From Candidatus Izemoplasmatales bacterium (GTDB lineage Bacteria; Bacillota_I; Bacilli_A; Izemoplasmatales; Hujiaoplasmataceae), in the NCBI GenBank assembly GCA_028691335.1, contig JAQUZK010000114.1:1-5197 (forward strand): 5,197 bases of DNA, written 5' to 3'. The notes beneath the pieces were generated by a model. That model worked only from the letters and a program-made list of their open reading frames with translations. It made no database searches and was not told the DNA's origin. A program made the translations under genes and the position numbers. This document shows positions 1 through 5,197 of the stretch, piece after piece (the first letter of the stretch is position 1; each line of letters starts with the position of its first letter).

Positions 1-1
1 T

Positions 2-844
2 AAAAAAAGAAGATTAATCTTTGAAGTGATTAAGTACTCGATAACTGCGTTAGGATTACTGATTATGGTTATTCCGATGTATTATATGATTGTTTCAGCT
101 TTAAAAGACAACGCAACAACTTTTATCTATCCACCAGATTTTTTCCCTAGTCTTAAGATTTTGGATTTTCGTAATTTTCAATATATTATCGAAAATGTAT
201 TGTTTTTAAGATATTTGTTAAATACATTATTCGTTGCGTTTATGACTGTTTTGTTATCTGGAATAATATCATCATTATTAGCGTACTCTTTTGCTAGATT
301 AAATATTCCAGGGAAAAAAATAATTTTTGGAATTATTATATCAATAATGTTAGTTCCTGGATTAGCCTTAATTGTTCCTCAGTTTGAATTAGCGAGTTGG
401 TTTAAACTTACGAATAAATTATGGGGTGTGATTCTGTTTTATACAGCTTGGGTTATTCCTTTTTCAACATTCTTACTTAAAGGTTATATTGAAGATAACA
501 TTTCAAGTGAGTTAGATGAATCAATTTTTATGGATGGTGGTAGTGTTTTTACAGTCTATCGTCATATTATAGTACCGATGGCTTCTCCATCCATTGCGGC
601 TGTTAGTATTTTGAATTTCTTGTTTCCTTTTGAAGAACTTGGGTGGTCTCAAGCGATTTTGAAGTCTGATGAAATTAGAACTTTACCTGTGGCTATTAGT
701 ATGTTTTTTAAAGCCCATTCACAAACTGATTGGGGATATGTATTTGCGATGACAACGATGGCGATGATTCCAGTAATAATATTTTATCTTTTACTACAAA
801 AATATTTTGTTACAGGTTTATCATCAGGATCTATTAAAGGATAA
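2..844 (+). CDS. Carbohydrate ABC transporter permease, MalG/CUT1 type (5' end outside window)
   Basis: Inner-membrane permease subunit of a sugar importer; it would pair with a MalF-type permease, a substrate-binding lipoprotein and an ATPase, none of them in view. The frame is open to the left edge and reads KKRRLIFEV before the first in-frame start-like codon, a GTG at 26. That GTG has no Shine-Dalgarno site, and a basic N-terminus just before the first membrane helix is typical of the family, so the real start is almost certainly just left of base 1. About six hydrophobic segments are visible. The cytoplasmic EAA loop that contacts the ATPase lies at about 518-590: glutamate, then DGG, then the IIVP..SP stretch. 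The C-terminus ends in GLSSGSIKG, a hallmark of MalG-like permeases. The visible 280 residues are near the usual 270-300. The transported sugar cannot be read. The family call is firm. Confidence 0.93.
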   Translation, partial: KKRRLIFEVIKYSITALGLLIMVIPMYYMIVSALKDNATTFIYPPDFFPSLKILDFRNFQYIIENVLFLRYLLNTLFVAFMTVLLSGIISSLLAYSFARLNIPGKKIIFGIIISIMLVPGLALIVPQFELASWFKLTNKLWGVILFYTAWVIPFSTFLLKGYIEDNISSELDESIFMDGGSVFTVYRHIIVPMASPSIAAVSILNFLFPFEELGWSQAILKSDEIRTLPVAISMFFKAHSQTDWGYVFAMTTMAMIPVIIFYLLLQKYFVTGLSSGSIKG

Positions 845-880
845 AAAAACGGTATTAGTTAGAAACTAGTACCGTTTTTT
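844..880. terminator. Bidirectional rho-independent terminator between convergent genes
   Basis: A 17-base arm (844-860) pairs with 864-880 across a 3-base loop; one T-G wobble is the only imperfection. The core CGGTA.TAGTT is flanked by six A on the left and six T on the right, so either strand's transcript ends the stem in a U-run. It starts at the last base of the permease stop codon and lies 26 bases beyond the stop of the convergent acetyltransferase, so it can serve both. Confidence 0.9.
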
Positions 881-906
881 ATTACATTAATTTTTTTTAA
901 ATTAAA

Positions 907-1371
907 TTATCTGTCAATTAGTCTATTATAAACTTTTCTACTGTTTACAATCGGTATTGCTTTGCAGGCATCGTAATAGAATTTCTGGGTTTTTTCACTT
1001 ACGCCACCGATAATTGCGTATCCATAGCCATCGTAAAATAATCCTTCCATACATTTCATGACAAGTGCTTTTCCGATTCCTCTTTTACGATAATCATCAC
1101 TCACTCCTAGAGGTCCGAAGAATCCCTTAGCAGTTGCGTCATAACAAGCAAAACCAACAATTTCCTTGTTATCAACAGCTACAAAACAAGTAGGATGATT
1201 TTTATACATTGCAGCTTTTGCTTCAGAAGCCCATTTAGGTGAAAAATGTTTGCCGATGTATTCTACTACTTCATCACTGTTTGGAGATAATACTCTTTTA
1301 ATTGTAATAGGTATATCAATACTACTAAAGTCTAAATCATACAAATCTACTAATAAATCATTGTTTGACAT
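907..1371 (-). CDS. GNAT family N-acetyltransferase
   Basis: Predicted cytoplasmic acetyltransferase that moves an acetyl group from acetyl-CoA to an unknown amine; 154 residues, a normal single-domain length. The acetyl-CoA pyrophosphate-binding motif (R/QxxGxG/A) is RKRGIG at residues 95-100, preceded by strand GPLGVSDDY and followed by helix KALVMKCMEG. The core strands are TCFVAVDNKEIVGFACYD (61-78) and YGYAIIGGV (116-124), with a tyrosine-rich FYYDAC at 131-136 where the family often has its catalytic or CoA-contacting tyrosine. I chose the ATG at 1371 because GAGGTGG sits 6 bases upstream. A longer reading from a TTG at 1386 would place the start inside that ribosome binding site. It converges on the sugar permease and is divergent from the GGDEF operon. 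The substrate is unknown. Confidence 0.88.
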   Translation of the reverse strand: MSNNDLLVDLYDLDFSSIDIPITIKRVLSPNSDEVVEYIGKHFSPKWASEAKAAMYKNHPTCFVAVDNKEIVGFACYDATAKGFFGPLGVSDDYRKRGIGKALVMKCMEGLFYDGYGYAIIGGVSEKTQKFYYDACKAIPIVNSRKVYNRLIDR

Positions 1372-1377
1372 TACTTG

Positions 1378-1384
1378 CCACCTC
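1378..1384 (-). promoter_or_regulatory. Ribosome binding site of the GNAT gene
   Basis: On the minus strand this reads GAGGTGG, 6 bases before the ATG at 1371. It decides the start: the in-frame TTG at 1386 overlaps this site and cannot be served by it. Confidence 0.85.
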
Positions 1385-1405
1385 AACTATTCTATCTTTG
1401 ATGGT

Positions 1406-1434
1406 ATTTTAACATAGAAATTTTTTTAAAACAA
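1406..1434 (-). promoter_or_regulatory. Sigma-A type promoter for the GNAT gene
   Basis: On the minus strand the -35 is TTGTTT (1434-1429), then a 17-base spacer, then -10 TAAAAT (1411-1406). The -10 is preceded by TGT, giving an extended -10 (TGN) element that would offset the weak -35. The predicted start is near 1399, giving a leader of roughly 28 bases before the ATG at 1371. No hairpin or operator was seen in that leader. Confidence 0.65.
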
Positions 1435-1493
1435 TTAAATCATAAGATGTTTTTAAATCTTGAAAGTTTTTTTTATATAATATTTTTGTTATT

Positions 1494-1517
1494 TTGATTT
1501 AAGTTAATAAAAATCAA
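1494..1517. repeat. Short inverted repeat upstream of the GGDEF operon promoter (possible operator)
   Basis: TTGATTT (1494-1500) and AAATCAA (1511-1517) form a perfect 7-base inverted repeat with a 10-base centre. It ends 8 bases before the proposed -35 of the plus-strand promoter. The position suits an activator or repressor site, but in a region this AT-rich a 7-base match can arise by chance. No regulator is encoded nearby. Confidence 0.3.
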
Positions 1518-1525
1518 GAAATAGA

Positions 1526-1553
1526 TTTAAAAAATTTTTTTGTTTGGTATAAT
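1526..1553 (+). promoter_or_regulatory. Sigma-A type promoter for the GGDEF-GrpB-aminopeptidase operon
   Basis: A consensus -10 TATAAT (1548-1553) carries an extended TGG element at 1545-1547. The best -35 is TTTAAA (1526-1531), 16 bases upstream and 4 of 6 to consensus. Transcription would start near 1560, giving a leader of about 60 bases before the ATG at 1622. The promoter overlaps a TTG at 1553 that would otherwise extend the reading frame by 23 codons, which rules that start out. Confidence 0.75.
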
Positions 1554-1609
1554 TGATAATACAAGAGTTTTTAAAACATATAAATATTATTTATATGAAC
1601 ATTTTTTTT

Positions 1610-1615
1610 GAGGAG
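1610..1615 (+). promoter_or_regulatory. Ribosome binding site of the GGDEF gene
   Basis: GAGGAG lies 6 bases before the ATG at 1622. The earlier in-frame candidates (TTG 1553, ATG 1595) have no such site, so this fixes the start. Confidence 0.88.
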
Positions 1616-1621
1616 CGGACA

Positions 1622-2716
1622 ATGTTATTTGCTATATTAAACTCGCTTATGGTTTTAATAGTCAATCTTTTTTTTACGCATATTTTGTCTAAGAAGAAAA
1701 AACCGACTTTGACAGTTTTTTTAGTTATTTTCTGTTTTACTCTTTTATTAGCTTTGACAGTTTATTTCGTTGGGATAAAAGATGAAACAACTTTCAGAAT
1801 AGTTATAATCGGGCTAATATATGTTTTTCCATTGAAGTATTTATATGATATGAGTTTGAAGAAGTTGTTTACAGTGGTTCTTTATAGTTGGAGTTATACA
1901 ATGATAGTGAATACTATTGCCTATGGACTAGCACATATAATTGGTTTTGTTGACTTAACTTTGGGGGTTTTTATCATACAAACTTTCTTGTTTTTAGTGT
2001 CCTTTGTAGTTATTTTAAAATTTTCTATGAAGAAGTTCTCAGTAGTTTTGAATAAGGCTAGTTCAAACAATCAATATTTATTGTTGTTCTTAGGATTTAC
2101 AATCTTTTGCACTGTGATTATAATTAGATATTATTTATCACCGAATACTTGGATGTTTTTAGCTTTGATTATTCTTTTATCTAATGTGGCTATATCATCA
2201 TATCTAATGATGCACCAAATAGTTAAATTAAAGTTGAGCTTAGATACAATAAATAGAATAGCTTATAAAGATATGCTTACTGGAATAAAAAATAGATATT
2301 CATTGTTGGAAGACATGGATAATTTAATATTTAGCCACAAGAGTTTTTCGGTTTTATTTATGGATTTAGATAATTTGAAAGATATTAATGATAGTTATGA
2401 TCATTTAGTTGGAGACAATTATATTAAACAATTTAGTGTTTCTGCAAAGAAACTTTTGAAGAATTTTGGAGAAATATATCGTTTTGCAGGAGATGAGTTT
2501 GTTTGTTTAATAACAAAAAATATTGAAAGATTTGAACTCGATATTTTTAAGTGTAATCTCCATGATGAGATGTTAAGTTTCTCTAGATTCAATGGCGTCA
2601 GTATTGGTTTTGCCGTGTATCCTGATGATGGTAGTTGTTCTTCTGATTTGATTAATTTAGCAGATAAAGCGATGTATCAAGAAAAGAGAAGTAAGTGTAG
2701 AGTTAATAGTAATTAG
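1622..2716 (+). CDS. Membrane-anchored GGDEF protein, putative diguanylate cyclase
   Basis: Predicted to make the second messenger cyclic di-GMP from two GTP. The 364-residue protein has six or seven hydrophobic helices in residues 1-200, with no recognisable periplasmic domain between them, then a cytoplasmic GGDEF domain from about 215 to the end. Visible landmarks: DMLTGIKNR at 217-225; the metal-binding DLD at 248-250; INDSYDHLVGD to 265, where the usual GH is DH (260-261); the signature RFAGDEF with AGDEF at 289-293; and the closing VSIGFAVYPDDG plus ADKAMYQEK. Alanine in the first signature position is tolerated in known active cyclases. The RxxD product-inhibition site expected just upstream is replaced by KNFG. 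No EAL, HD-GYP or PilZ domain accompanies it. First gene of a three-gene operon. The family is firm; catalytic activity is an inference. Confidence 0.88.
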   Translation: MLFAILNSLMVLIVNLFFTHILSKKKKPTLTVFLVIFCFTLLLALTVYFVGIKDETTFRIVIIGLIYVFPLKYLYDMSLKKLFTVVLYSWSYTMIVNTIAYGLAHIIGFVDLTLGVFIIQTFLFLVSFVVILKFSMKKFSVVLNKASSNNQYLLLFLGFTIFCTVIIIRYYLSPNTWMFLALIILLSNVAISSYLMMHQIVKLKLSLDTINRIAYKDMLTGIKNRYSLLEDMDNLIFSHKSFSVLFMDLDNLKDINDSYDHLVGDNYIKQFSVSAKKLLKNFGEIYRFAGDEFVCLITKNIERFELDIFKCNLHDEMLSFSRFNGVSIGFAVYPDDGSCSSDLINLADKAMYQEKRSKCRVNSN

Positions 2717-2722
2717 TATTTA

Positions 2723-2728
2723 AGGAGA
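2723..2728 (+). promoter_or_regulatory. Ribosome binding site supporting a TTG start
   Basis: AGGAGA (within AAGGAGA) ends 10 bases before the TTG at 2739, a slightly long spacing. The next in-frame start, an ATG at 2760, has no comparable site. Starting there would remove the LSEM segment that, to my recollection, begins many GrpB proteins. Confidence 0.7.
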
Positions 2729-2738
2729 TCATAAGTTT

Positions 2739-3308
2739 TTGAAAAAGAAGTTAAGTGAGATGACTAACGAAGAGTTATGGGAATTATTTCCTATTTTTCT
2801 TGTTAATCATAAAGATGAATGGGAAAATAATTATAAAGAAGAAGAAAAAAATCTATCTATAGGTTTACACTCATTTTTAATTAGAAGAATAGAACATATT
2901 GGGTCTACATCTATTGCAAAAATTTGGGCTAAAGATATCGTAGATATATTGTTAGAAATAGAAAAAGAAGAGTCTATAGAGAATATAACTGAGAAGATAA
3001 TTTCATTGGGTTATAGGAAAATGAGTAGTACTGAAAAAAGAGTTTCTTTTAATAAAGGATATACAGAATCAGGTTTTGCGGAAAAGGTATTTCATCTTCA
3101 TCTAAGATTTGCTGGAGACAATGATGAGTTATATTTTAGGGATTATTTGAAAGAATACCCCCAAGCTGCTAAAGAGTATGAAGAAATGAAACTTTCTTTA
3201 GCTAAAAAATATCAGAATAATCGTGATGCCTACACAGATGCTAAGACAGAATTTATTAAAAAAATTACTGATTTAGCAAAGATAAAATATATAAATAAAT
3301 ATGAATAG
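2739..3308 (+). CDS. GrpB/UPF0157 family protein (nucleotidyltransferase-like fold)
   Basis: A 189-residue soluble protein of the GrpB family, which has a nucleotidyltransferase-like fold. Its biochemical role is not established, though in some bacteria the domain is fused to dephospho-CoA kinase. Family landmarks are present in order: the N-terminal LWELFPIFLVNH; HIGSTS at 53-58, the glycine-serine motif of the fold; WAKDIVDILLEI at 63-74, carrying the acidic positions; FHLHL at 118-122; LYFRDYL at 131-137; and a helical C-terminus with the Y-x3-K pattern at about 165-169. It starts with TTG, 22 bases after the GGDEF gene, and ends 14 bases before the aminopeptidase gene, so the three are probably co-transcribed. 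Weak initiation from TTG may keep its level below its neighbours. The family is confident; the function is unknown. Confidence 0.87.
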   Translation: MKKKLSEMTNEELWELFPIFLVNHKDEWENNYKEEEKNLSIGLHSFLIRRIEHIGSTSIAKIWAKDIVDILLEIEKEESIENITEKIISLGYRKMSSTEKRVSFNKGYTESGFAEKVFHLHLRFAGDNDELYFRDYLKEYPQAAKEYEEMKLSLAKKYQNNRDAYTDAKTEFIKKITDLAKIKYINKYE

Positions 3309-3310
3309 AT

Positions 3311-3315
3311 GGAGG
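3311..3315 (+). promoter_or_regulatory. Ribosome binding site of the aminopeptidase gene
   Basis: GGAGG lies 7 bases before the ATG at 3323. It is the strongest Shine-Dalgarno match of the operon and sits in the 14-base gap after the GrpB stop codon. Confidence 0.88.
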
Positions 3316-3322
3316 AAAAGGT

Positions 3323-4684
3323 ATGTTCAAGAAACAAGTTTTGTTTAATGTAGAAAAAGAAGAAAAGATTTTAGTTTTATCAAAGAATTCAGAAAATGAA
3401 ATTGTCAAAGGTTTACTTAATAGTTTAGGTGTTATGGTAGATGACTTAGAAAATGATTTAGAAACTATAAATACTTTAGGTAAAATTGCAGCTAAAAAAG
3501 TAATCTTTATTAACGAAGATAAAGCTTTGGAAAAAGGCTTTAATGCACTATTTAATTTAAAAAGTGATCTATTGGTTTTAGTTGACACTTTTAAGAATGA
3601 AAATGTTAAGAGTTTGTTTGAACATTTGGTTGTATCAAGCTATAAATTCTTAACTTTTAAATCCAAGGAAAAACAAAATAATATAGACGTATATTACTAC
3701 GATAGTAATAATTTAGAAGATTTAGTAAATGAAGGAATTGTTTATGGCGAAGCGATAAACAAAACAAAAGATCTAGTAAATAAACCTTATAATTATCTTA
3801 ATGCTAGAGATTTAGCTAACTACGCTAAAGGTTTAGAAGAACTAGATAATATTAAAGTTTCTATTTATGGTAAAAAAGAATGTGAAGATATGTCGATGGG
3901 ATCTTACCTTGGAGTTAATAAGGGAAGTAAAGACGAACCTCAATTAATTCATGTAAGATATACTGGTGATAAAGATGATAAAGAAATTATTGGCCTTGTT
4001 GGTAAAGGTGTTATGTATGACACAGGAGGATATTCTTTAAAGACAACTACAGGGATGCCTTCTATGAAATGTGATATGGCAGGAGCTGCTACAGTTCTTG
4101 GTGTAATCGAGATTGTAGCTAAGCTTAAATCGAAGGTTAATGTTGATGTAGTAATAGCAGCTACTGATAACCGTATTGGAGATGATGCTATTGTACCAGA
4201 TGATATATTGACTGCTGCCAATGGAATGACTATAGAAATACTTTCTACAGATGCTGAAGGTAGATTAACTTTGGCAGATGCGCTTTGGTTTGCTCAAAAA
4301 GAAGGAGCTACTAAGCTAATTGATATTGCGACTTTAACAGGTGCTATTGTTGCGGCATTAGGTAAAGAATATACTGGAGTATTTACAAATAATCAAGAGT
4401 TTTTAGATTCATTAATTGCTGTTAGTAATAAAAACAATGAATTGCTATGGCAAATGCCAATGTCTGATGGATATAGAAAAGAATTAAAGAGCTTTTCTGC
4501 GGATATGAAGAATAGTAGTGCTAATAGATTAGCTGGAGCTAGTGTAGCAGCTTGTTTCTTAGAAAACTTTGTAGAGAAAGAAAACAAATGGATTCATATA
4601 GATATCGCAGGTACTGCTTATGAGGACAAACATGGCGGAACTGGTGTAATGGTTAAATCGTTAGCGGATTTTTTAAGAAAATAA
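3323..4684 (+). CDS. M17 family metallo-aminopeptidase (leucyl aminopeptidase)
   Basis: A cytosolic dinuclear metal exopeptidase that removes N-terminal residues from peptides; the family forms hexamers. The protein is 453 residues, a little shorter than the usual 480-500, with the reduction in the divergent N-terminal domain (about 1-140). In the catalytic domain every expected metal ligand is visible: K228 in GKG, D233 in YDTGG, D251 in KCDMAGAA, and D310 and E312 in STDAEGRL. The catalytic lysine K240 (YSLK) and arginine R314 are also present. The family signature is normally NTDAEGRL; here its first residue is serine (309), which is not a metal ligand. The C-terminal HIDIAGTAY (425-433) and GGTGVMV are typical. 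It closes the operon with tandem stops (TAA TAA). No strong terminator follows directly, so transcription may run into the mobile-element remnants downstream. No secretion signal was seen. Confidence 0.95.
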   Translation: MFKKQVLFNVEKEEKILVLSKNSENEIVKGLLNSLGVMVDDLENDLETINTLGKIAAKKVIFINEDKALEKGFNALFNLKSDLLVLVDTFKNENVKSLFEHLVVSSYKFLTFKSKEKQNNIDVYYYDSNNLEDLVNEGIVYGEAINKTKDLVNKPYNYLNARDLANYAKGLEELDNIKVSIYGKKECEDMSMGSYLGVNKGSKDEPQLIHVRYTGDKDDKEIIGLVGKGVMYDTGGYSLKTTTGMPSMKCDMAGAATVLGVIEIVAKLKSKVNVDVVIAATDNRIGDDAIVPDDILTAANGMTIEILSTDAEGRLTLADALWFAQKEGATKLIDIATLTGAIVAALGKEYTGVFTNNQEFLDSLIAVSNKNNELLWQMPMSDGYRKELKSFSADMKNSSANRLAGASVAACFLENFVEKENKWIHIDIAGTAYEDKHGGTGVMVKSLADFLRK

Positions 4685-4720
4685 TAAGTTATTATTATAA
4701 AAAGTTAGATAAGAATGATA

Positions 4721-4812
4721 TGATACCTCTAAAGTAGACACTATTAAAAAAAAGTAATCTTTTAAGAAAAAAGGTTATGAGTAAAAATTATAGTAAGATA
4801 CTTTGGAGGTAT
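4721..4812 (+). mobile_element. Remnant of an IS element: paired inverted ends, IS3-like, interior deleted
   Basis: ATACCTCTAAAGTA (4723-4736) and TACTTTGGAGGTAT (4799-4812) are inverted repeats matching at 13 of 14 positions. Partial similarity continues inward (left gacactatta, inverted right tcttactata). The left end, TGATACC...AAAGTAGACACT, starts with TG and has the look of an IS3-family terminus; this is from memory and not searched. Between the ends lies an ATG at 4777 whose frame begins MSKNYSK, like the start of many IS3 OrfA proteins, then runs through the right repeat to a stop at 4840. That suggests nearly all of the transposase was deleted, leaving about 92 bases. A possible flanking direct repeat ATATG (4718-4722 and 4817-4821) is weak. 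It could instead be a MITE-like element or a transcript hairpin. Confidence 0.5.
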
Positions 4813-4841
4813 TTTTATATGTGGGAAAAATGTATATTATG

Positions 4842-4854
4842 ATTGTCAGACAAT
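4842..4854. repeat. Perfect 13-base palindrome
   Basis: ATTGTC, a central A, then GACAAT. It lies between the IS-end pair and the long hairpin, so it may mark an element boundary or be a protein-binding site. It could also be chance. Confidence 0.35.
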
Positions 4855-4867
4855 TCTAATATGACCC

Positions 4868-4934
4868 ATAAAAGCGAGTATTCTATTCCTGATTTGTTTG
4901 GCGACGTTCCTGTGAATAAAGTATTCGCTTTTAT
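4868..4934 (+). promoter_or_regulatory. Long stem-loop upstream of the broken transposase gene
   Basis: Bases 4868-4888 pair with 4914-4934 over 21 positions: 18 Watson-Crick pairs, two G-U wobbles and one C-A mismatch (4883/4919). The 25-base loop (4889-4913) contains CGTTCCT (4905-4911), an exact complement of AGGAACG (4941-4947), the ribosome binding site region of the following gene. The right arm ends CGCTTTTAT, so the structure could also act as an imperfect terminator of transcription arriving from the aminopeptidase operon. Several IS families use upstream hairpins to block transcription or translation entering from outside; that role here is inferred. Confidence 0.55.
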
Positions 4935-4939
4935 AGTAT

Positions 4940-4945
4940 AAGGAA
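4940..4945 (+). promoter_or_regulatory. Ribosome binding site of the zinc-ribbon transposase pseudogene
   Basis: AAGGAA, with its GGA ending 6 bases before the ATG at 4951. It marks where the original gene began, and it is the segment complementary to the loop of the preceding hairpin. Confidence 0.7.
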
Positions 4946-4950
4946 CGATT

Positions 4951-5197
4951 ATGGCAAAGTTTAATGCTTGTCCCAAATGCGGGTCATTAAATTCCTTGAT
5001 TAAGCATGGTAGGACTAGAAATGGAATATAAAGGTATAAGTGTAAGTCTTGTAAAAAACCATTTGTTCTGAATGAGTCTCCAATTAGATATTTACAAAAT
5101 AGCGATTACATACTGAAAAGGTCATTAGTTTAATGAACGATGACGTTGTTTTAGATGTAATCGCTAGAAATTCGAGGATAAACATTAAAACGGCTCA
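4951..5197 (+). pseudogene. Zinc-ribbon IS transposase, N-terminal part, broken and cut by the window edge
   Basis: From the ATG at 4951 the frame reads a zinc ribbon: CPKC at codons 7-10, then IKHGRTRNGI, an in-frame TAA at 5029-5031, then RYKCKSCKKPF with the second cysteine pair (codons 31 and 34). Related zinc-ribbon transposases usually have glutamine at the stop position (GxQRYKC), so one C-to-T change (CAA to TAA) explains it. The first frame then stops at 5131. From 5112 the -1 frame continues TEKVISLMNDDVV... to INIKTA, a plausible helix-turn-helix segment, and stays open to the right edge, consistent with loss of one base near 5110. The layout resembles IS1 InsA or IS1595-type proteins; the family is not settled. 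With a nonsense codon and a frameshift in about 60 codons, it is very probably inactive. Confidence 0.75.

Noticed and set aside
1..3. TAA at the very start, possibly the stop codon of the preceding gene
   Set aside because: It is in a different frame from the permease and could end an overlapping upstream permease gene, but three bases give no support.
1476..1481. Second TATAAT upstream of the GGDEF gene
   Set aside because: There is no usable -35: the nearest, TTGAAA at 1460-1465, is only 10 bases away. It is likely chance in AT-rich DNA.
1553..1621. 23-codon N-terminal extension of the GGDEF protein from a TTG at 1553, or a shorter one from the ATG at 1595
   Set aside because: The TTG lies in the -10 box and neither candidate has a ribosome binding site, while the ATG at 1622 has GAGGAG at ideal distance.
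3265..3588. Minus-strand open frame across the aminopeptidase start, and two more inside that gene (3949-4221, 4393-4587)
   Set aside because: They lie antisense to a well-supported gene and have no recognisable domain. The first has a low-complexity serine/lysine/phenylalanine composition typical of reversed AT-rich coding DNA.
4680..4696. AATAATAA-G-TTATTATT palindrome at the aminopeptidase stop codon as a terminator
   Set aside because: It has only A-T pairs, a one-base centre and no U-tract, so it would be too weak.
4819..4842. Seven-codon frame MWEKCIL preceded by GGAGG at 4805-4809
   Set aside because: The apparent ribosome binding site is part of the right inverted repeat, and the peptide is too short to be convincing.
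4861..4941. Small frame of 26 codons (MTHKSEYSIPDLFGDV...) ending at the TAA at 4939
   Set aside because: It has no ribosome binding site and lies almost wholly within the hairpin. I do not recognise it as a known peptide, though a leader peptide acting on the hairpin cannot be excluded.
5103..5131. Programmed -1 frameshift in the transposase, as in IS1 or IS3
   Set aside because: The overlap region has only CTG AAA AGG and no classic slippery heptamer in the right phase, and the upstream nonsense codon already indicates decay.

Overview
This is an AT-rich window from a low-GC Gram-positive bacterium (Bacillota). The supporting signs are purine-rich Shine-Dalgarno sites (GAGGTGG, GAGGAG, AAGGAGA, GGAGG), TTG used as a start, sigma-A promoters with extended -10 boxes, and short intergenic gaps. 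Genes use TGG for tryptophan, which fits the standard bacterial code. Gemella- or Parvimonas-like organisms would fit, but the sequence alone does not settle the genus.

Layout. (1) Bases 1-844 hold the end of a sugar-ABC operon: a MalG-type inner permease whose start lies left of the window. (2) A strong hairpin at 844-880 with A- and T-tracts on both sides can terminate transcription from both directions. It separates the permease from a convergent GNAT acetyltransferase (907-1371, minus strand). (3) Bases 1372-1621 form a divergent control region with a minus-strand promoter for the acetyltransferase and a plus-strand promoter for the next operon. (4) Bases 1622-4684 are a tight three-gene operon: a membrane-anchored GGDEF protein (putative diguanylate cyclase with an AGDEF signature and no inhibitory site), a GrpB/UPF0157 family protein and an M17 (leucyl) aminopeptidase. 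Gaps are 22 and 14 bases, and each gene has its own ribosome binding site. (5) Bases 4685-5197 are a mobile-element scrap zone. It holds a pair of inverted repeats that look like the two ends of an internally deleted IS element, a long hairpin, and the start of a broken zinc-ribbon transposase gene that runs off the right edge.

The permease imports a sugar with partners outside the window. The acetyltransferase has its own promoter. The GGDEF/GrpB/aminopeptidase set is probably co-transcribed, but no common pathway can be read from the sequence. I see no clear new system. The most unusual structure is the hairpin before the broken transposase: a 21-position stem whose loop carries a perfect 7-base complement of that gene's ribosome binding site.
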